Assembly: GCF_018449475.1 (NCBI RefSeq)
Contig: NZ_JAHCQH010000017.1
Span: 124,001-188,000 of the forward strand
Direction: 5' to 3'
Source: Ancylobacter radicis
GTDB taxonomy: Bacteria; Pseudomonadota; Alphaproteobacteria; Rhizobiales; Xanthobacteraceae
DNA: 64,000 bases
Part shown: positions 7,861 through 18,012 of the stretch, piece after piece
How the letters are laid out: the number at the start of each line of letters is the position of its first letter
How positions within the stretch are numbered: position 1 is the stretch's first letter
Translations under genes and position numbers: made by a program
Notes under the pieces: model-generated
The model's input: the letters and a program-made list of their open reading frames with translations, nothing else
What the model was told of the DNA's origin: nothing
Databases searched by the model: none

Positions 7861-10140
7861 TCAGCCGTTCTGCGCCTCGACCACGGCGATGGCGGTCATG
7901 TTGACGATGCCGCGCGCCGTCACCGAGGGGGTCAGCACGTGCACCGGCCGCGCCGTGCCGAGCAGGATCGGGCCGACGGGGAGCGCATCGCCGAACACCT
8001 TGACCATCTGGTAGGCGATGTTGGCGGCGTCGAGATTGGGCATGACGAGGATGTTCGCCACGCCCTGCAGGCGCGAGCCCGGCAGCACCCGCTCGCGCAT
8101 CTCCGGCACCAGCGCGCTGTCGCCTTCCATCTCGCCATCGACCATCAGGTCCGGCGCCTTCTCAAGGATCAGGTCCAGAGTCTGGCGCATCTTCACCGCG
8201 CTCGCATCGTCGCGCGAGCCGAAGTCGGAATGCGACAGCAGCGCCACCTTGGGCTCGATGCCGAACCGCTTCACATGCGCGGCGGCCAGGATCGCCATCT
8301 CGGCGAGGTCCTCCGGCGAGGGCTCCGTCGTCACCTGCGTGTCGCACAGGAAGAACGCGCCCTTCTGGGTCAGCAGCATGGACAGCGCCGCCACGTCGCG
8401 CACGCCCGGCGCGAGGCCGATAATGGTGCGGATATGGCGCAGATGCCGGATGAAGCGGCCTTCGACGCCGCACAGCATGGTGTCGGCATCGCCCCGCACC
8501 ACCGCCAGCGCGGCGATCACGGTCGGGGTGGTGCGCACCAGCGTGCGGGCGAGTTCCGGCGTCACGCCGCGCCGGCCGGCGCGCTCGACATAGGTGTTCA
8601 CATAGTCGCGGTAGCGCGGATCGTCCTCGGGATTGATGAGGTCGAAATCCTGGCCCGGCCGGATGGAGAGGCCGAAGCGTTCAAGGCGTGTCTCCACCAC
8701 CGAGGGGCGGCCGATCAGGATCGGGCGGGCGATGCCCTCCTCCACGACGACCTGCGCCGCGCGCAGGATCCGCTCATCCTCGCCCTCGGCATAGATGACG
8801 CGCTTGGGCGCCTGCCGGGCGAGGGTGAAGATCGGCTTCATGACGAGGCCGGAGCGGAACACGAAACGGTCGAGCTGCTCCTGATAGGCGTCGAAATCGG
8901 CGATCGGCCGCTTGGCGACGCCGGACTCCATCGCCGCCTTCGCCACCGCCGGCGCCACGCGCAGGATCAGCCGGGGATCGAAGGGCGAGGGAATGAGCGA
9001 GTTGGCGCCGAACACCGGGGTCTCGCCGCTATAGGCGCGGGCGACGACGTCCGAGGGCGCCTCGCGGGCGAGTTCGGCGATGGCGTGGACGGCGGCGATC
9101 TTCATCGCCTCGTTGATCTGGGTCGCGGCGGCATCGAGCGCGCCGCGGAAGATGAAGGGGAAGCACAGGACGTTGTTGACCTGATTCGGGAAGTCCGAAC
9201 GGCCGGTGCAGATCATCGCGTCGGGCCGGGCCTCGCGGGCGAGATCGGGCATGATCTCGGGCGTCGGGTTGGCCAGCGCCATGATCAGCGGGCGATCCGC
9301 CATCACCTTCAGCATCTCGGGCTTGAGCACGCCACCGGCGGAGAGGCCGATGAAGATGTCGGCGCCGGAAATCGCCTCGGCCAGCGTGCGGGCCTCGGTC
9401 TTCTGGGCGAAGGCCCCCTTATAGGGGTCCATCAGGACCTCGCGGCCCTCATAGACCACGCCTTCGATGTCGGTGACCCAGATATTCTCGCGCTTGGCGC
9501 CCATGGAGAGCAGCAGCCGCAGCGTGGCGATGGCCGCCGCGCCGGCGCCGGAGGTGACGATCTTCACCTCCTCAAGCTTCTTGCCGCCAATATGCAGCGC
9601 GTTGACGACGGCGGCGGCGACGATGATCGCGGTGCCGTGCTGGTCGTCGTGGAAGACGGGAATGCCCATCATCGCACGCAGCCGTTCCTCGATCTCGAAG
9701 CACTCGGGTGCCTTGATATCCTCGAGGTTGATGCCGCCGAAGGTCGGCTCCAGCGCGGCGACGACGCTCACCACATGGTCGGGTTCGAGCGCGTTGATCT
9801 CGATGTCGAACACGTCGATGCCGGCGAATTTCTTGAACAGAACCGCCTTGCCTTCCATCACCGGCTTGGAGGCTTCCGGCCCGATATTGCCGAGCCCGAG
9901 CACCGCCGTGCCGTTGGAAACCACCGCGACGAGATTCTGCCGGCCGGTCAGTTCGGCGGCGAGTTCCTTGTCGGCGGCGATGGCCTCGCACACCGCGGCG
10001 ACGCCGGGCGTATAGGCAAGCGCCAGGTCGCGCTGGTTGGCGAGAGGCTTGGTCGGCTGGATCTCCAGCTTCCCCGGACGGGGCAGGCGGTGATAGACGA
10101 GCGCCCCTGAGCGCAGGTCATCGGAGATATACGAGGCCAT
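7861..10140 (-). CDS. maeB: NADP-dependent malic enzyme with phosphotransacetylase-like domain
   Basis: 759 residues, the long MaeB form. It decarboxylates malate to pyruvate with NADP+. Seen in order: malic N-terminal domain with AYTPGVA and [23 protein letters not shown], the Rossmann-type [12 protein letters not shown], then a C-terminal phosphate-acetyltransferase-like domain (about 430-755) that in this family is regulatory and binds acetyl-CoA rather than being catalytic. The start at 10140 has AAGGA about 8 nt upstream; the frame is open further to 10281 but that part is not family-like. It is divergent from the large envelope-type gene at 10316. Confidence 0.95.
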   Translation of the reverse strand: MASYISDDLRSGALVYHRLPRPGKLEIQPTKPLANQRDLALAYTPGVAAVCEAIAADKELAAELTGRQNLVAVVSNGTAVLGLGNIGPEASKPVMEGKAVLFKKFAGIDVFDIEINALEPDHVVSVVAALEPTFGGINLEDIKAPECFEIEERLRAMMGIPVFHDDQHGTAIIVAAAVVNALHIGGKKLEEVKIVTSGAGAAAIATLRLLLSMGAKRENIWVTDIEGVVYEGREVLMDPYKGAFAQKTEARTLAEAISGADIFIGLSAGGVLKPEMLKVMADRPLIMALANPTPEIMPDLAREARPDAMICTGRSDFPNQVNNVLCFPFIFRGALDAAATQINEAMKIAAVHAIAELAREAPSDVVARAYSGETPVFGANSLIPSPFDPRLILRVAPAVAKAAMESGVAKRPIADFDAYQEQLDRFVFRSGLVMKPIFTLARQAPKRVIYAEGEDERILRAAQVVVEEGIARPILIGRPSVVETRLERFGLSIRPGQDFDLINPEDDPRYRDYVNTYVERAGRRGVTPELARTLVRTTPTVIAALAVVRGDADTMLCGVEGRFIRHLRHIRTIIGLAPGVRDVAALSMLLTQKGAFFLCDTQVTTEPSPEDLAEMAILAAAHVKRFGIEPKVALLSHSDFGSRDDASAVKMRQTLDLILEKAPDLMVDGEMEGDSALVPEMRERVLPGSRLQGVANILVMPNLDAANIAYQMVKVFGDALPVGPILLGTARPVHVLTPSVTARGIVNMTAIAVVEAQNG

Positions 10141-10315
10141 TGCGTTTCCTTCCCCCGGAACAGGTGGCACAGCATGGGGTTCTCCCTTGCCGTACACTGA
10201 GTTTCCGATTTTGTAATGCCCGCCTTTCGACGGTTCGTTAAGCTGGCACTCCACGACGGCACGCGGAGCTGAGCCCTCCACCCGTGCGTACCGTCAATTC
10301 TCAGGTCGTATTCCC

Positions 10316-12334
10316 ATGCGCAAGACATTTGTCATCGCGACCGTCGCCCTGCTCGTCGCCCTGGTGGGCGGCTATTTCGCGCTGGGCGCCATCGTGAACC
10401 ATTTTGCCCGCCGCCAGGTGGACACGCTGTTCGCCGATCTCGGCGCCGCGGGCATCGAGGCGCATCGCGGCGAGGTGCGCTACGATCTGTTCAAGGGCCT
10501 GTTCAACATCGAGAATGTCTCCTTCACCTCGCCGGGCCAGGGCTCGCTCAAGCTGACCTCGCTGGTCGCCGAGGGCGTGGCCCGCGCGGATGACCGCCGC
10601 TTCACGGCGCGGCAGATCACCATTCGCGAATTCTCCTTCGATGGCCCGGCCCCGCTGGCGCCGATGATCGACACCAGCTACCGCGCGCCGAAGATCGAGA
10701 TCACCGGCGTCGAAGGGCCGACGGTCGTCACTCCCACCGGCACCGATCCGGCGCAGATCGCCCTCGCCGTGATCGAGGCGATCAAGGTCGCGCGCATCTC
10801 CATCCCGGAATCGCTCGCCACCACCCGCGCCGGCATCGGGCCGGAGCGGATCGAGACCGATGTCACCCATGGTGCCGTCACGCTGGAGGATATTTCCGGC
10901 GGGCGCATCGCCCGCGCCAGCATCGAGCCCTCGCGCTTCACCATGGGCGGCGCGCCGGCCAATGCCGCCAGCGGTCGGATCGGCCGCATCAGCGCCGATG
11001 CCGTCGATATCGTGCCGGTGCTGATCCTGCTCGACCCGGAGCGCCGGCGCACCGAGGAGGGTTACCGCCCCCTCTATGGCGCGCTGTCGGTCGACGGCTA
11101 CGAGATCAAGGCCGATTCCGGCCTCACCCAACGCTGGGGTTCGCTGGCGATCGCGGACATCGCCATCCGCCCCGCCGCCATTCCCGCCGAGGATCTGATG
11201 GTGGCCGGCGAGCGCCTGCAACAGCTTGCCGCCAAGGGCGAGCAGCCCGCACCGGCGGAACTCGCGGCCCTGCTGCGGGCGCTCGGGGCCACCTATGACG
11301 GGTTGCGCATCGGCTCCATCGCGCTGAAGGAGCTGACCGGCCAGGAAGCCGACGGCACCAAGGCGGAACTCGCCTCGCTCACCGCCGGCCCGCTGGAAGA
11401 CGGGCGGCTGGCGAGCATCGCCCTCGACCGGCTGAAGGGCACGGAAGCGGACGGCAAGGTATTCCGGCTGGATACGCTGACGATCGGCGGGCTGCGCCCC
11501 GGCGCCATTCTGGAACTCTCCGCCGACGCGGTAGAGGACCCGCAGGCCGCCAAGGGCCTGCCCTGGCTGATGCGCGTCTTCGGCGTGGTCGGCAGCTTCA
11601 GCATGGAAGGCGCGGAAGCCCCGGTCGAAGAGGGCGGCGACCCGGTGGTGGTCGACCGCGCCTCGCTGTCCTGGAGCGGGGAGACCGATGCCCTGCCGAC
11701 CCGCATCGCCGCCTCGCTGCGCGTCACCGGCCCGACCTCGGCCTTCGCCACCGACAAGCCGCTATTCGCGCTGGTGCCGGACGGGATGCAGCGCGCCAGC
11801 GTGGCGGTCGACATTGGCGGGGAGTGGAACGAGGCGGCCAGCACCCTCACCCTCGCCCCGCTCTATGCCGAGGTGTCGGACGCCTTTGCCCTGTCGGTGA
11901 CGCTGTCCATGAAGGATGTCGACGACGCGCTGTTCTCGCCCCAGCCGGACGAGGCGCTGGCCGGCGCGCTCGGCGCCAGCCTCGCCGCGCTGGAGATCAC
12001 CGTCTCCGATGCCGGCATCTATGAGCGCAAGCTGGAGGAAGCCGCCCGCCAGCAGGACATGGACCCGCAGGCGCTGCGCCAGCTGCTCTCGGGCTTCGCC
12101 GAATTGCTGCTCGCCCAGACGGTCAGCGACCGGCCTGATCTGGAGCCCGCCGTGCAGGCCTTCATCGGCTTCATGCAGAAGCCGCTCGGCACGCTGGCCC
12201 TGCGCGTCACCCCGCGCGGCGAGGAACTGCCGGTGCTGACGATCGTCGAGACGCTGCAAAGCGAGGAGCCCCTGACCCTGATCGACGAGATCAACATCGA
12301 GGTCATCGACGCCGCCTCGCCGATCAAGCCCTGA
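10316..12334 (+). CDS. Unrecognised exported/anchored protein with internal repeats
   Basis: 672 residues. Residues about 4-28 form one hydrophobic segment (signal anchor), and the rest is predicted outside the cytoplasm. The body alternates strands and acidic or glycine turns, recalling AsmA/YdbH-like envelope proteins, but I cannot name a family. Two adjacent ~33-residue units (about 332-364 and 365-397) share the pattern S-I-A-L-x2-L-x-G-x-E-A-D-G, so the region has duplicated internally. No cysteines are evident in the body. It stands alone: divergent from maeB and convergent with aspS. A role in lipid traffic or the outer membrane would be a guess based only on architecture. Confidence 0.7.
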   Translation: MRKTFVIATVALLVALVGGYFALGAIVNHFARRQVDTLFADLGAAGIEAHRGEVRYDLFKGLFNIENVSFTSPGQGSLKLTSLVAEGVARADDRRFTARQITIREFSFDGPAPLAPMIDTSYRAPKIEITGVEGPTVVTPTGTDPAQIALAVIEAIKVARISIPESLATTRAGIGPERIETDVTHGAVTLEDISGGRIARASIEPSRFTMGGAPANAASGRIGRISADAVDIVPVLILLDPERRRTEEGYRPLYGALSVDGYEIKADSGLTQRWGSLAIADIAIRPAAIPAEDLMVAGERLQQLAAKGEQPAPAELAALLRALGATYDGLRIGSIALKELTGQEADGTKAELASLTAGPLEDGRLASIALDRLKGTEADGKVFRLDTLTIGGLRPGAILELSADAVEDPQAAKGLPWLMRVFGVVGSFSMEGAEAPVEEGGDPVVVDRASLSWSGETDALPTRIAASLRVTGPTSAFATDKPLFALVPDGMQRASVAVDIGGEWNEAASTLTLAPLYAEVSDAFALSVTLSMKDVDDALFSPQPDEALAGALGASLAALEITVSDAGIYERKLEEAARQQDMDPQALRQLLSGFAELLLAQTVSDRPDLEPAVQAFIGFMQKPLGTLALRVTPRGEELPVLTIVETLQSEEPLTLIDEINIEVIDAASPIKP

Positions 12335-12365
12335 GGGCGAAGCCGTGATGGCTCAATCCTGACAC

Positions 12366-12464
12366 GTCATGGCCGGGCTTGGCCCGGCCATCCATGTCTT
12401 GTGCGGGTGTGCAGAGTTGGCAGCCAAGACGTGGATCCCCGGGGTCAAGCCCGGGGATGACGAC
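12366..12464. repeat. Composite intergenic palindromic element
   Basis: Between convergent gene ends. It holds two perfect stems: TGGCCGGGC (12370-12378) with GCCCGGCCA (12382-12390), and ATCCCCGGG (12435-12443) with CCCGGGGAT (12450-12458). Flanking TCCATGTCTTG and CAAGACGTGGA nearly pair as well, so the whole unit could fold as a long arm. Elements of this appearance are scattered between genes in many Hyphomicrobiales genomes. It may act as a bidirectional terminator here. Confidence 0.6.
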
Positions 12465-12476
12465 GTGGGCGCCCGC

Positions 12477-14504
12477 CTACTTCTCCGGCAGGTTGGTGCG
12501 GATGTGCAGCTCGCGCAGCTGCTTCGGGCTTGCCTCATTGGGCGCGCCCATCAGAATGTCCTGCGCCTGCTGGTTCATCGGGAAGATCGAGATTTCCCGC
12601 AGATTGGTCACGCCGCAGAGCAGCATGACGATGCGGTCGACACCGGCCGCCATGCCGCCATGGGGCGGCGCGCCATATTGGAAGGCACGGTACATGCCGC
12701 CGAAACGCTCCTGCACCGTCGCCTCGTCATAGCCGGCCAGCTCGAACGCCTTCACCATCGCCTCGGGGCGGTGGTTGCGGATGCCGCCGGAGGCGATCTC
12801 GTAGCCATTGCAGGCGATGTCGTACTGGAACGCCTTGATGGTCAGCGGGTCCTGCCCGTTGAGCGCCTCAAGCCCGCCCTGCGGCATGGAGAAGGGGTTG
12901 TGCGAGAAATCGACCTTCTTCTCGTCCTCGTTCCACTCGTAGAACGGGAAGTCGACGATCCAGGCCAGCTCGAAGCGGTCGAAATCGACCAGCTTCAGTT
13001 CCTCGCCCACCTTGGTGCGCGCCGCGCCGGCGAACTTGACGAACTTTTCCGGGTTGCCGGCGACGAAGAAGGCGGCGTCGCCATCCTTCAAGTTAAGTTG
13101 CTGGCGTAGTTGTTCAGTACGTTCATGTCCCAAATTCTTAGCAATCGGGCCTGCGGCCTCATACTCGCCAAAATACGCACTTCGCAATAGATTAACCTGT
13201 TCCAAATCGCCTTGAGCGATATGGGCGTCAATTCGCCGGAGAACTTCTTCAGACTCTTGGTCAGTAAGACCTGGTAGACGTTCGTCCCTTTCCTGCGCGT
13301 AATCCCAAAATCCCTTTTTCGCTCTCGCACGGGTTTCGTGATCACCGAAGATCGCACCAAGGGTTAATGGCAACGATTCGCCAAGCTCGAACAGAACCTG
13401 CTCAAGCGGATTACGAGCGCGCTTACGCCACATGATGTAGCCGAGCCCCGGCTGGCCTTCGCCCTGCGCCCACGAGTTCATGCGGTCGCAGAAGGCGCGG
13501 GAGCCGCCGCCGGTGCCGGGAATGGCCCACACGCGGTTCTTCTCGTCTTCCAGCAGGCGCGCGAACACCTTGAAGCCCGAGCCGCGGAAATGCTCGGAGA
13601 CGTCCTGCATCTCGATCGGGTTGCGCAGGTCCGGCTTGTCGGTGCCGTATTTCTGCATCGACACGGCATAGGGAATTCGGAGCCAGTTCTTCGTCACCGG
13701 CTTGCCGTCGGCGAAGGCCTCGAACACGCCGGTGATGACCGGCTCGACGGCGGCGAAGATATCTTCCTGCTCGACGAAGCTCATCTCCAGGTCGAGCTGG
13801 TAGAACTCGCCCGGCAGGCGGTCGGCGCGCGGGTCCTCGTCGCGGAAGCAGGGGGCGATCTGGAAATAGCGGTCGAAGCCGCTCATCATGATGAGCTGCT
13901 TGTACTGCTGCGGCGCCTGCGGCAGGGCGTAGAACTTGCCGGGGTGCAGGCGCGAGGGCACGAGGAAATCGCGCGCGCCTTCCGGCGAGGAGGCCGTGAG
14001 GATCGGCGTCTGGAACTCGAAGAAGCCCTGCCCCTTCATCTTCGCCCGCATGGCGTCGATGATGGCGCCGCGCGTCATGATGTTCTTGTGCAGCTTCTCG
14101 CGGCGCAAATCGAGGAAGCGGTAGCGCAGCCGCGTCTCTTCCGGGTACTCGACATCGCCGAAGACGGGGAGCGGCAGCTCGGCGGCGGGGCCCAACACCT
14201 CGATCTCGGTGGCGTACATCTCCACCTGCCCGGTCGGCAGGTCGGGGTTCTCGGTGCCGGCGGGGCGCAGGCGCACCCGGCCATCGACGCGGATCACCCA
14301 TTCCGCGCGCACCGTCTCGGCCAGCTTGAAGGCCGGGCTGTCGGGATCGACCACCACCTGCGTCAGGCCGTAATGGTCGCGCAGATCGACGAACAGCACG
14401 CCGCCATGGTCGCGGATGCGGTGGCACCAGCCCGAAAGGCGGGCGGTCTCGCCGACATCGCTCGCGCGAAGGGCTCCGCAGGTATGCGTGCGATAGCGGT
14501 GCAT
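12477..14504 (-). CDS. aspS: Aspartyl-tRNA synthetase with an extra internal segment
   Basis: 675 residues, about 80 more than the usual ~590-600. It charges tRNA with aspartate. Seen: N-terminal OB fold (to about 110), QSPQ-type region replaced by QAPQQYKQ, class II motif 2 [10 protein letters not shown] (about 220-229), the GAD insertion domain from about 290, motif 3 GMAAGVDRI (about 616), and the normal C-terminus HIRTNLPEK. Between GLGYIMWRK and [10 protein letters not shown], normally almost adjacent, lies an 88-residue insert (about 362-449; DNA 13158-13421). Its DNA and the next ~24 core codons (to about 13086) are near 51% GC by hand count, versus about 65% outside. The frame is unbroken. 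The ATG at 14504 gives the family start [10 protein letters not shown]. Confidence 0.95.
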   Translation of the reverse strand: MHRYRTHTCGALRASDVGETARLSGWCHRIRDHGGVLFVDLRDHYGLTQVVVDPDSPAFKLAETVRAEWVIRVDGRVRLRPAGTENPDLPTGQVEMYATEIEVLGPAAELPLPVFGDVEYPEETRLRYRFLDLRREKLHKNIMTRGAIIDAMRAKMKGQGFFEFQTPILTASSPEGARDFLVPSRLHPGKFYALPQAPQQYKQLIMMSGFDRYFQIAPCFRDEDPRADRLPGEFYQLDLEMSFVEQEDIFAAVEPVITGVFEAFADGKPVTKNWLRIPYAVSMQKYGTDKPDLRNPIEMQDVSEHFRGSGFKVFARLLEDEKNRVWAIPGTGGGSRAFCDRMNSWAQGEGQPGLGYIMWRKRARNPLEQVLFELGESLPLTLGAIFGDHETRARAKKGFWDYAQERDERLPGLTDQESEEVLRRIDAHIAQGDLEQVNLLRSAYFGEYEAAGPIAKNLGHERTEQLRQQLNLKDGDAAFFVAGNPEKFVKFAGAARTKVGEELKLVDFDRFELAWIVDFPFYEWNEDEKKVDFSHNPFSMPQGGLEALNGQDPLTIKAFQYDIACNGYEIASGGIRNHRPEAMVKAFELAGYDEATVQERFGGMYRAFQYGAPPHGGMAAGVDRIVMLLCGVTNLREISIFPMNQQAQDILMGAPNEASPKQLRELHIRTNLPEK
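13086..13425 (-). other. Low-GC segment inside aspS coding an 88-residue insertion
   Basis: About 340 bp in frame within aspS. Composition falls to about 51% GC (178 of 350 bases counted at 13081-13430) and codons shift to AT-ending ones. The part at 13158-13421 has no counterpart in ordinary bacterial AspRS as I know it; the part at 13086-13157 encodes conserved core residues ([10 protein letters not shown]...) but with the same unusual codons. So the block looks acquired as one piece, with the insertion plus its flank. The insert is helical in appearance and rich in Arg, Glu and Leu, with no cysteines. Confidence 0.7.
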
Positions 14505-14665
14505 GGGTCTATCCCGAGGCTTTTCGCGGCGTACCGCCGCGCGTCAGAAACACGTCACCCCTCTCGCGGGGCGCGCGGAGGGGTGCATGCAGGGCTTGGA
14601 TTTGTCAAGAAGAGAGGGGTGCGCCGGGGGACAGAGCGCGGCCCCGCCCCGTCAGCGCGCCGGGC

Positions 14666-15136
14666 TCACGGGACGTAGCGCAGCTCGAGGCTGGAGACGC
14701 CCAGCGCCAGCGAGGCGCCGACATTGCCTTCGACCGAGACCGGGTTGAGCGCATAGGACTTGTCGGAACCGACCAGCACATTGGCACCGACGCCGACGCT
14801 GAGCGCCACATCGCCGGAGACGCCGCCATAGGGGCCGGCCAGCGCGCCGGGCGTCACCTGCTTGGTCAGCGCCAGGACGCCCCAGGTCATCACGCCGCCG
14901 CCGGTCACGCCGAGATCGAGGCCGACGCTCTTGATGACGCCGGAATAACGCTGCACCGGGGTGTTGTCGGACGGGGTGTAGGTGCAGGCGAGTTCCTGCT
15001 TGGAGCTGATGATCATGCCGATCGACGCGCCGGCATTGCAGACGAGGACGCCGGTCTTGACGCGGTCGGCGGCGGTCGCCGGAACGGCGGCAAGAGCGAG
15101 GATGGTGGCGGTGGCGGCGAAAAGCACGTTCTTCAT
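14666..15136 (-). CDS. DUF992 family exported protein
   Basis: 156 residues with a signal peptide (about 1-23, cut after A-T-A-A). The mature part is glycine-rich with the pattern V-x-V-C-N-A-G-A-S-I-G-M-I-I, L-A-C-T-Y-T-P and G-V-T-G-G-G-V-M-T-W-G, typical of the DUF992 family of Hyphomicrobiales; two cysteines could form one disulphide. Function unknown. The start at 15136 is preceded by AGGGGGA; an upstream in-frame start at 15187 would destroy the signal peptide. It is divergent from rnd and follows aspS by 161 bp. Confidence 0.85.
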   Translation of the reverse strand: MKNVLFAATATILALAAVPATAADRVKTGVLVCNAGASIGMIISSKQELACTYTPSDNTPVQRYSGVIKSVGLDLGVTGGGVMTWGVLALTKQVTPGALAGPYGGVSGDVALSVGVGANVLVGSDKSYALNPVSVEGNVGASLALGVSSLELRYVP

Positions 15137-15275
15137 GGGTTTCCCCCTCTGGCGGCCGGTGGCACCGGCATGGAATCGACTAACCAAACTAAGAGCACAT
15201 GGTTAACGCTTGTTGGCGATTTTACGCATGTTAGGTGTCGTCTCGCGCGTGCGACTCCGCTAAGAAGCACGCGAC

Positions 15276-16424
15276 ATGAACATGATCACCACAACCGACG
15301 CCCTTAGCGCGGCCTGCGAACGGTTTGCCAACCACCGTTTCGTGACCGTCGACACCGAATTCCTGCGCGAGACCACCTTCTGGCCGAAGCTGTGCGTCGT
15401 GCAGATCGCCAGCCCGGACGAGGCGGTGGTGATCGACGCCATCGCCGAGGGGATCGACCTCGCGCCCTTCTTCGCTCTGATGGCGAATGAGGCGGTGCTG
15501 AAGGTGTTCCACGCCGGCCGGCAGGACATCGAAATCGTCTGGCACCTGGCCGGCATCATCCCGCATCCGGTGTTCGACACCCAGGTCGCCGCCATGGTGC
15601 TCGGCCATGGCGATTCCATCTCCTATGACCAGCTCGTGCAGCGCGTGAATGGCGAGGTGCTCGACAAGTCGCTGCGCTTCACCGACTGGTCGCGCCGCCC
15701 GCTCACCACCGCGCAGATCGCCTATGCCGAGGCCGACGTCACTCATCTGCGCGACGTCTATCTGCGGCTGGAGGCGGACCTCGCCAAGCGCGGCCGCGCC
15801 GACTGGGTCGGCGAGGAAATGGCGGTTCTCACCTCGCCCGAGACCTACCGGCAGGAGCCCGAGCGGGCCTGGGAGCGGCTGCGCTCGCGCGCCCGCAAGC
15901 CCAAGGACCTCGCCGTGCTGATGGAGGTCACCGCCTGGCGCGAGCGCGAGGCGCAGGCCCGCGACATTCCCCGCTCGCGCATCCTCAAGGACGACGTGAT
16001 CGGCGAGATCGCCAGCCAGCACCCCACCACGGTGGAACGGCTCGGCCAGTTGCGCTCCATCCCCAAGGGGTTCGAGCGGTCCCGCGCCGGCGAGCAGATC
16101 ATCGAGGCGGTGAAGGCCGGTCTTGCGCTCGATCCCAAGACCCTGCCGCGCATCGAGCGCGACAAGCCGCTGTCGAACGGCGCCTCGGCCACGGTCGAGC
16201 TGCTGAAAGTATTGCTACGCATGACCTCCGAGCAGCACGGCGTCGCCGCCAAGGTCATCGCCACGGTGGATGATCTGGAGCGCATCGCCTCGGAGGACGA
16301 GCCGCAGGTTCAGGCCCTCACCGGCTGGCGCCGCGAATTGTTCGGCGAGAGCGCGCTGGCGCTGAAATCCGGCCATCTGGCGCTGGCCATGCAGCGCGGC
16401 CGGGTGATTGCGGTGGAGCGGTAG
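15276..16424 (+). CDS. rnd: Ribonuclease D
   Basis: 382 residues, a 3'-5' exoribonuclease for tRNA and small RNA maturation. DEDDy motifs are visible: Exo I VTVDTEF (about 22-28), Exo II around [12 protein letters not shown], and Exo [16 protein letters not shown] with the catalytic Tyr and Asp. HRDC-type domains follow (about 205-285 and to the end). Length and layout are typical. The ATG at 15276 has a weak AAGAAG upstream; another ATG lies two codons in. It converges on ppx with 66 bp between stops. Confidence 0.94.
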   Translation: MNMITTTDALSAACERFANHRFVTVDTEFLRETTFWPKLCVVQIASPDEAVVIDAIAEGIDLAPFFALMANEAVLKVFHAGRQDIEIVWHLAGIIPHPVFDTQVAAMVLGHGDSISYDQLVQRVNGEVLDKSLRFTDWSRRPLTTAQIAYAEADVTHLRDVYLRLEADLAKRGRADWVGEEMAVLTSPETYRQEPERAWERLRSRARKPKDLAVLMEVTAWREREAQARDIPRSRILKDDVIGEIASQHPTTVERLGQLRSIPKGFERSRAGEQIIEAVKAGLALDPKTLPRIERDKPLSNGASATVELLKVLLRMTSEQHGVAAKVIATVDDLERIASEDEPQVQALTGWRRELFGESALALKSGHLALAMQRGRVIAVER

Positions 16425-16453
16425 TCGTCCCGGACGATCGTCTTACCGGAACA

Positions 16454-16474
16454 AGGGGGCGGCACCCGCCCCCT
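16454..16474. terminator. Hairpin between convergent rnd and ppx
   Basis: GGGGGCGG (16455-16462) pairs with CCGCCCCC (16466-16473) around a 3-nt loop. On the minus strand it is followed by TTGTT, a poor T-run, so termination of ppx is possible but not certain. Confidence 0.45.
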
Positions 16475-16490
16475 CGCTCATCGCCTTGCC

Positions 16491-18008
16491 TCAGTCCGTC
16501 GCCAGCACGTATTCGCGCCCGATCAGCCGGGCCAGCGTACGCATGCGGCTGGCCACCCGGTCGCTGCCGAGCAAGGCCAGATCGTCCTTGAGGTGCAGCA
16601 CCAGCCGGCCCTTTTCCACCAGCATCGGCGTCACCGGCAGCGTGCCCGGCATCGCCGCCGAGATGATGTAGGCGACGCGCATCGCCGCGCCGAGAATGCG
16701 CGCCCGGTCCAGCAGCCGCGCCGACACCAGTTCGCGGATGCGCGGAGAGAGATCCTCGTCGACCAGCCCCGCATGGCGGTAATAGATCGCCAGCGCCAGG
16801 AAGGCGCGGCCGGGATGGTCGACGCCGATGAAGGCGGCATGGGCGATCAAATTGAGGCTCTGCTCGCCGCGATAATCGGGATGCGCCCGCCAGCTGATGT
16901 CGGCGAGCAGGCAGGCGGCATGGCGCAGCCGCTTCTCCTCGACGCTCTCGTCAATGCCGGAATGGGCCATGAAGCGGTCGGTCCACTCGATCAGCTCCCA
17001 GCCATGGGCGGGGGAGCGCGAGCGCACCTTGTTCAGCTCGGCCGTGGCGGCGATCAGCGGATCGGCCGGCTTCTCCTCGGCGGAGAGCAGCTCATAGAGC
17101 AGCCCCTCGCGCACGCCCTGCGCGGAGATGAAGATGTTGGCCGGCTTGCCGACGCGGATCAGATGCTCCAGCACCAGCGCGCCATAGGCGAGCAGCGGCC
17201 GGCGGGCTTCCGCCACCGTGTCGATGCGCGAGAGCGTGTCGATCGGCACGCGCAGCACGAGGCGGCAGAATTCCTGCGCCTCGCGGGCGGGGATGACATA
17301 GCCATGCATCACATGCAGCGGGTAGCCGCGCTGGAACATGTGCAGCCGCGCCAGGGCGCGCCAGGTGCCGCCCACCGCGTAGAAGGTGCGGCCCTTGAGA
17401 TGTTCGAGATGCGGCTCCTTGGCGAGCACATCCTTGACGATCTTCTCGGCCTTCTTCAGCGAGCGGCCGGAAGTGTCCTGCAAGGCGAGGCCGCCGAGCG
17501 GGAAGGTCACGCCGGCGCCGATCCGCTGGCCGTGGACATCGGCGAGTTCAAGAGAGCCGCCGCCGAGATCGCCGACCACGCCATTGGCGTGGTGCACGCC
17601 GGACAGCACGCCGAGCGCGGAGAGCTGCGCCTCGCGCTTGCCGGACAGCAGCTCCACCTCGGTGCGGCAGATCTGCGTGCAGGCGGCGATGAATTCCGGC
17701 CCGTTCGAGGCATCGCGCGCCGCCGCGGTGGCGAGCACATAGAGCTGCCCGACGCCCATGCGGTCGCACAGCACGCGGAAGCGGCGCAGCGTGATGAGCG
17801 CCTTCTCCACCGCGTCGGCATTGAGCCGCCCGGTGGTCAGCACCTCGCGGCCGAGGCCGCAGGATGCCTTTTCATTGAAGATCGGGGTCGGCGAACGGGA
17901 GAGCCGCTCATAGACCACCAGGCGGACCGAATTGGACCCGATGTCGATCACGGCGATCGGCGCACCGGCCACGAGGCTTGAGGAGGCCTCGCTCACGATT
18001 TCGGTCAT
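16491..18008 (-). CDS. ppx: Exopolyphosphatase / pppGpp phosphatase family protein
   Basis: 505 residues in the Ppx/GppA family, which hydrolyses polyphosphate ends or pppGpp. ASKHA-fold signatures are present: AVIDIGSNSVRLVVYE (about 18-33), ATAAARDASNG, GVVGDLGGGSLELADV, and AVGGTWRALARL; an HD-like C-terminal region follows. The ATG at 18008 is chosen because it lies 4 bp after the ppk stop; a GTG at 18074 overlapping ppk is an alternative. Last gene of the perM-hdaA-ppk-ppx row, so making and breaking polyphosphate are coupled in one transcript. Confidence 0.93.
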   Translation of the reverse strand: MTEIVSEASSSLVAGAPIAVIDIGSNSVRLVVYERLSRSPTPIFNEKASCGLGREVLTTGRLNADAVEKALITLRRFRVLCDRMGVGQLYVLATAAARDASNGPEFIAACTQICRTEVELLSGKREAQLSALGVLSGVHHANGVVGDLGGGSLELADVHGQRIGAGVTFPLGGLALQDTSGRSLKKAEKIVKDVLAKEPHLEHLKGRTFYAVGGTWRALARLHMFQRGYPLHVMHGYVIPAREAQEFCRLVLRVPIDTLSRIDTVAEARRPLLAYGALVLEHLIRVGKPANIFISAQGVREGLLYELLSAEEKPADPLIAATAELNKVRSRSPAHGWELIEWTDRFMAHSGIDESVEEKRLRHAACLLADISWRAHPDYRGEQSLNLIAHAAFIGVDHPGRAFLALAIYYRHAGLVDEDLSPRIRELVSARLLDRARILGAAMRVAYIISAAMPGTLPVTPMLVEKGRLVLHLKDDLALLGSDRVASRMRTLARLIGREYVLATD

Positions 18009-18012
18009 GCGG

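Noticed and set aside
13088-13360. A separate small gene in the low-GC segment of aspS
   Set aside because: A 90-codon frame exists in a second minus-strand frame, but the aspS frame itself is unbroken and flanked by conserved core residues, so the insertion is part of aspS.
13158-13421. The aspS insertion as an intein
   Set aside because: It lacks Cys or Ser at the first position, the terminal His-Asn, and any endonuclease motif; 88 residues is also too short for most inteins.
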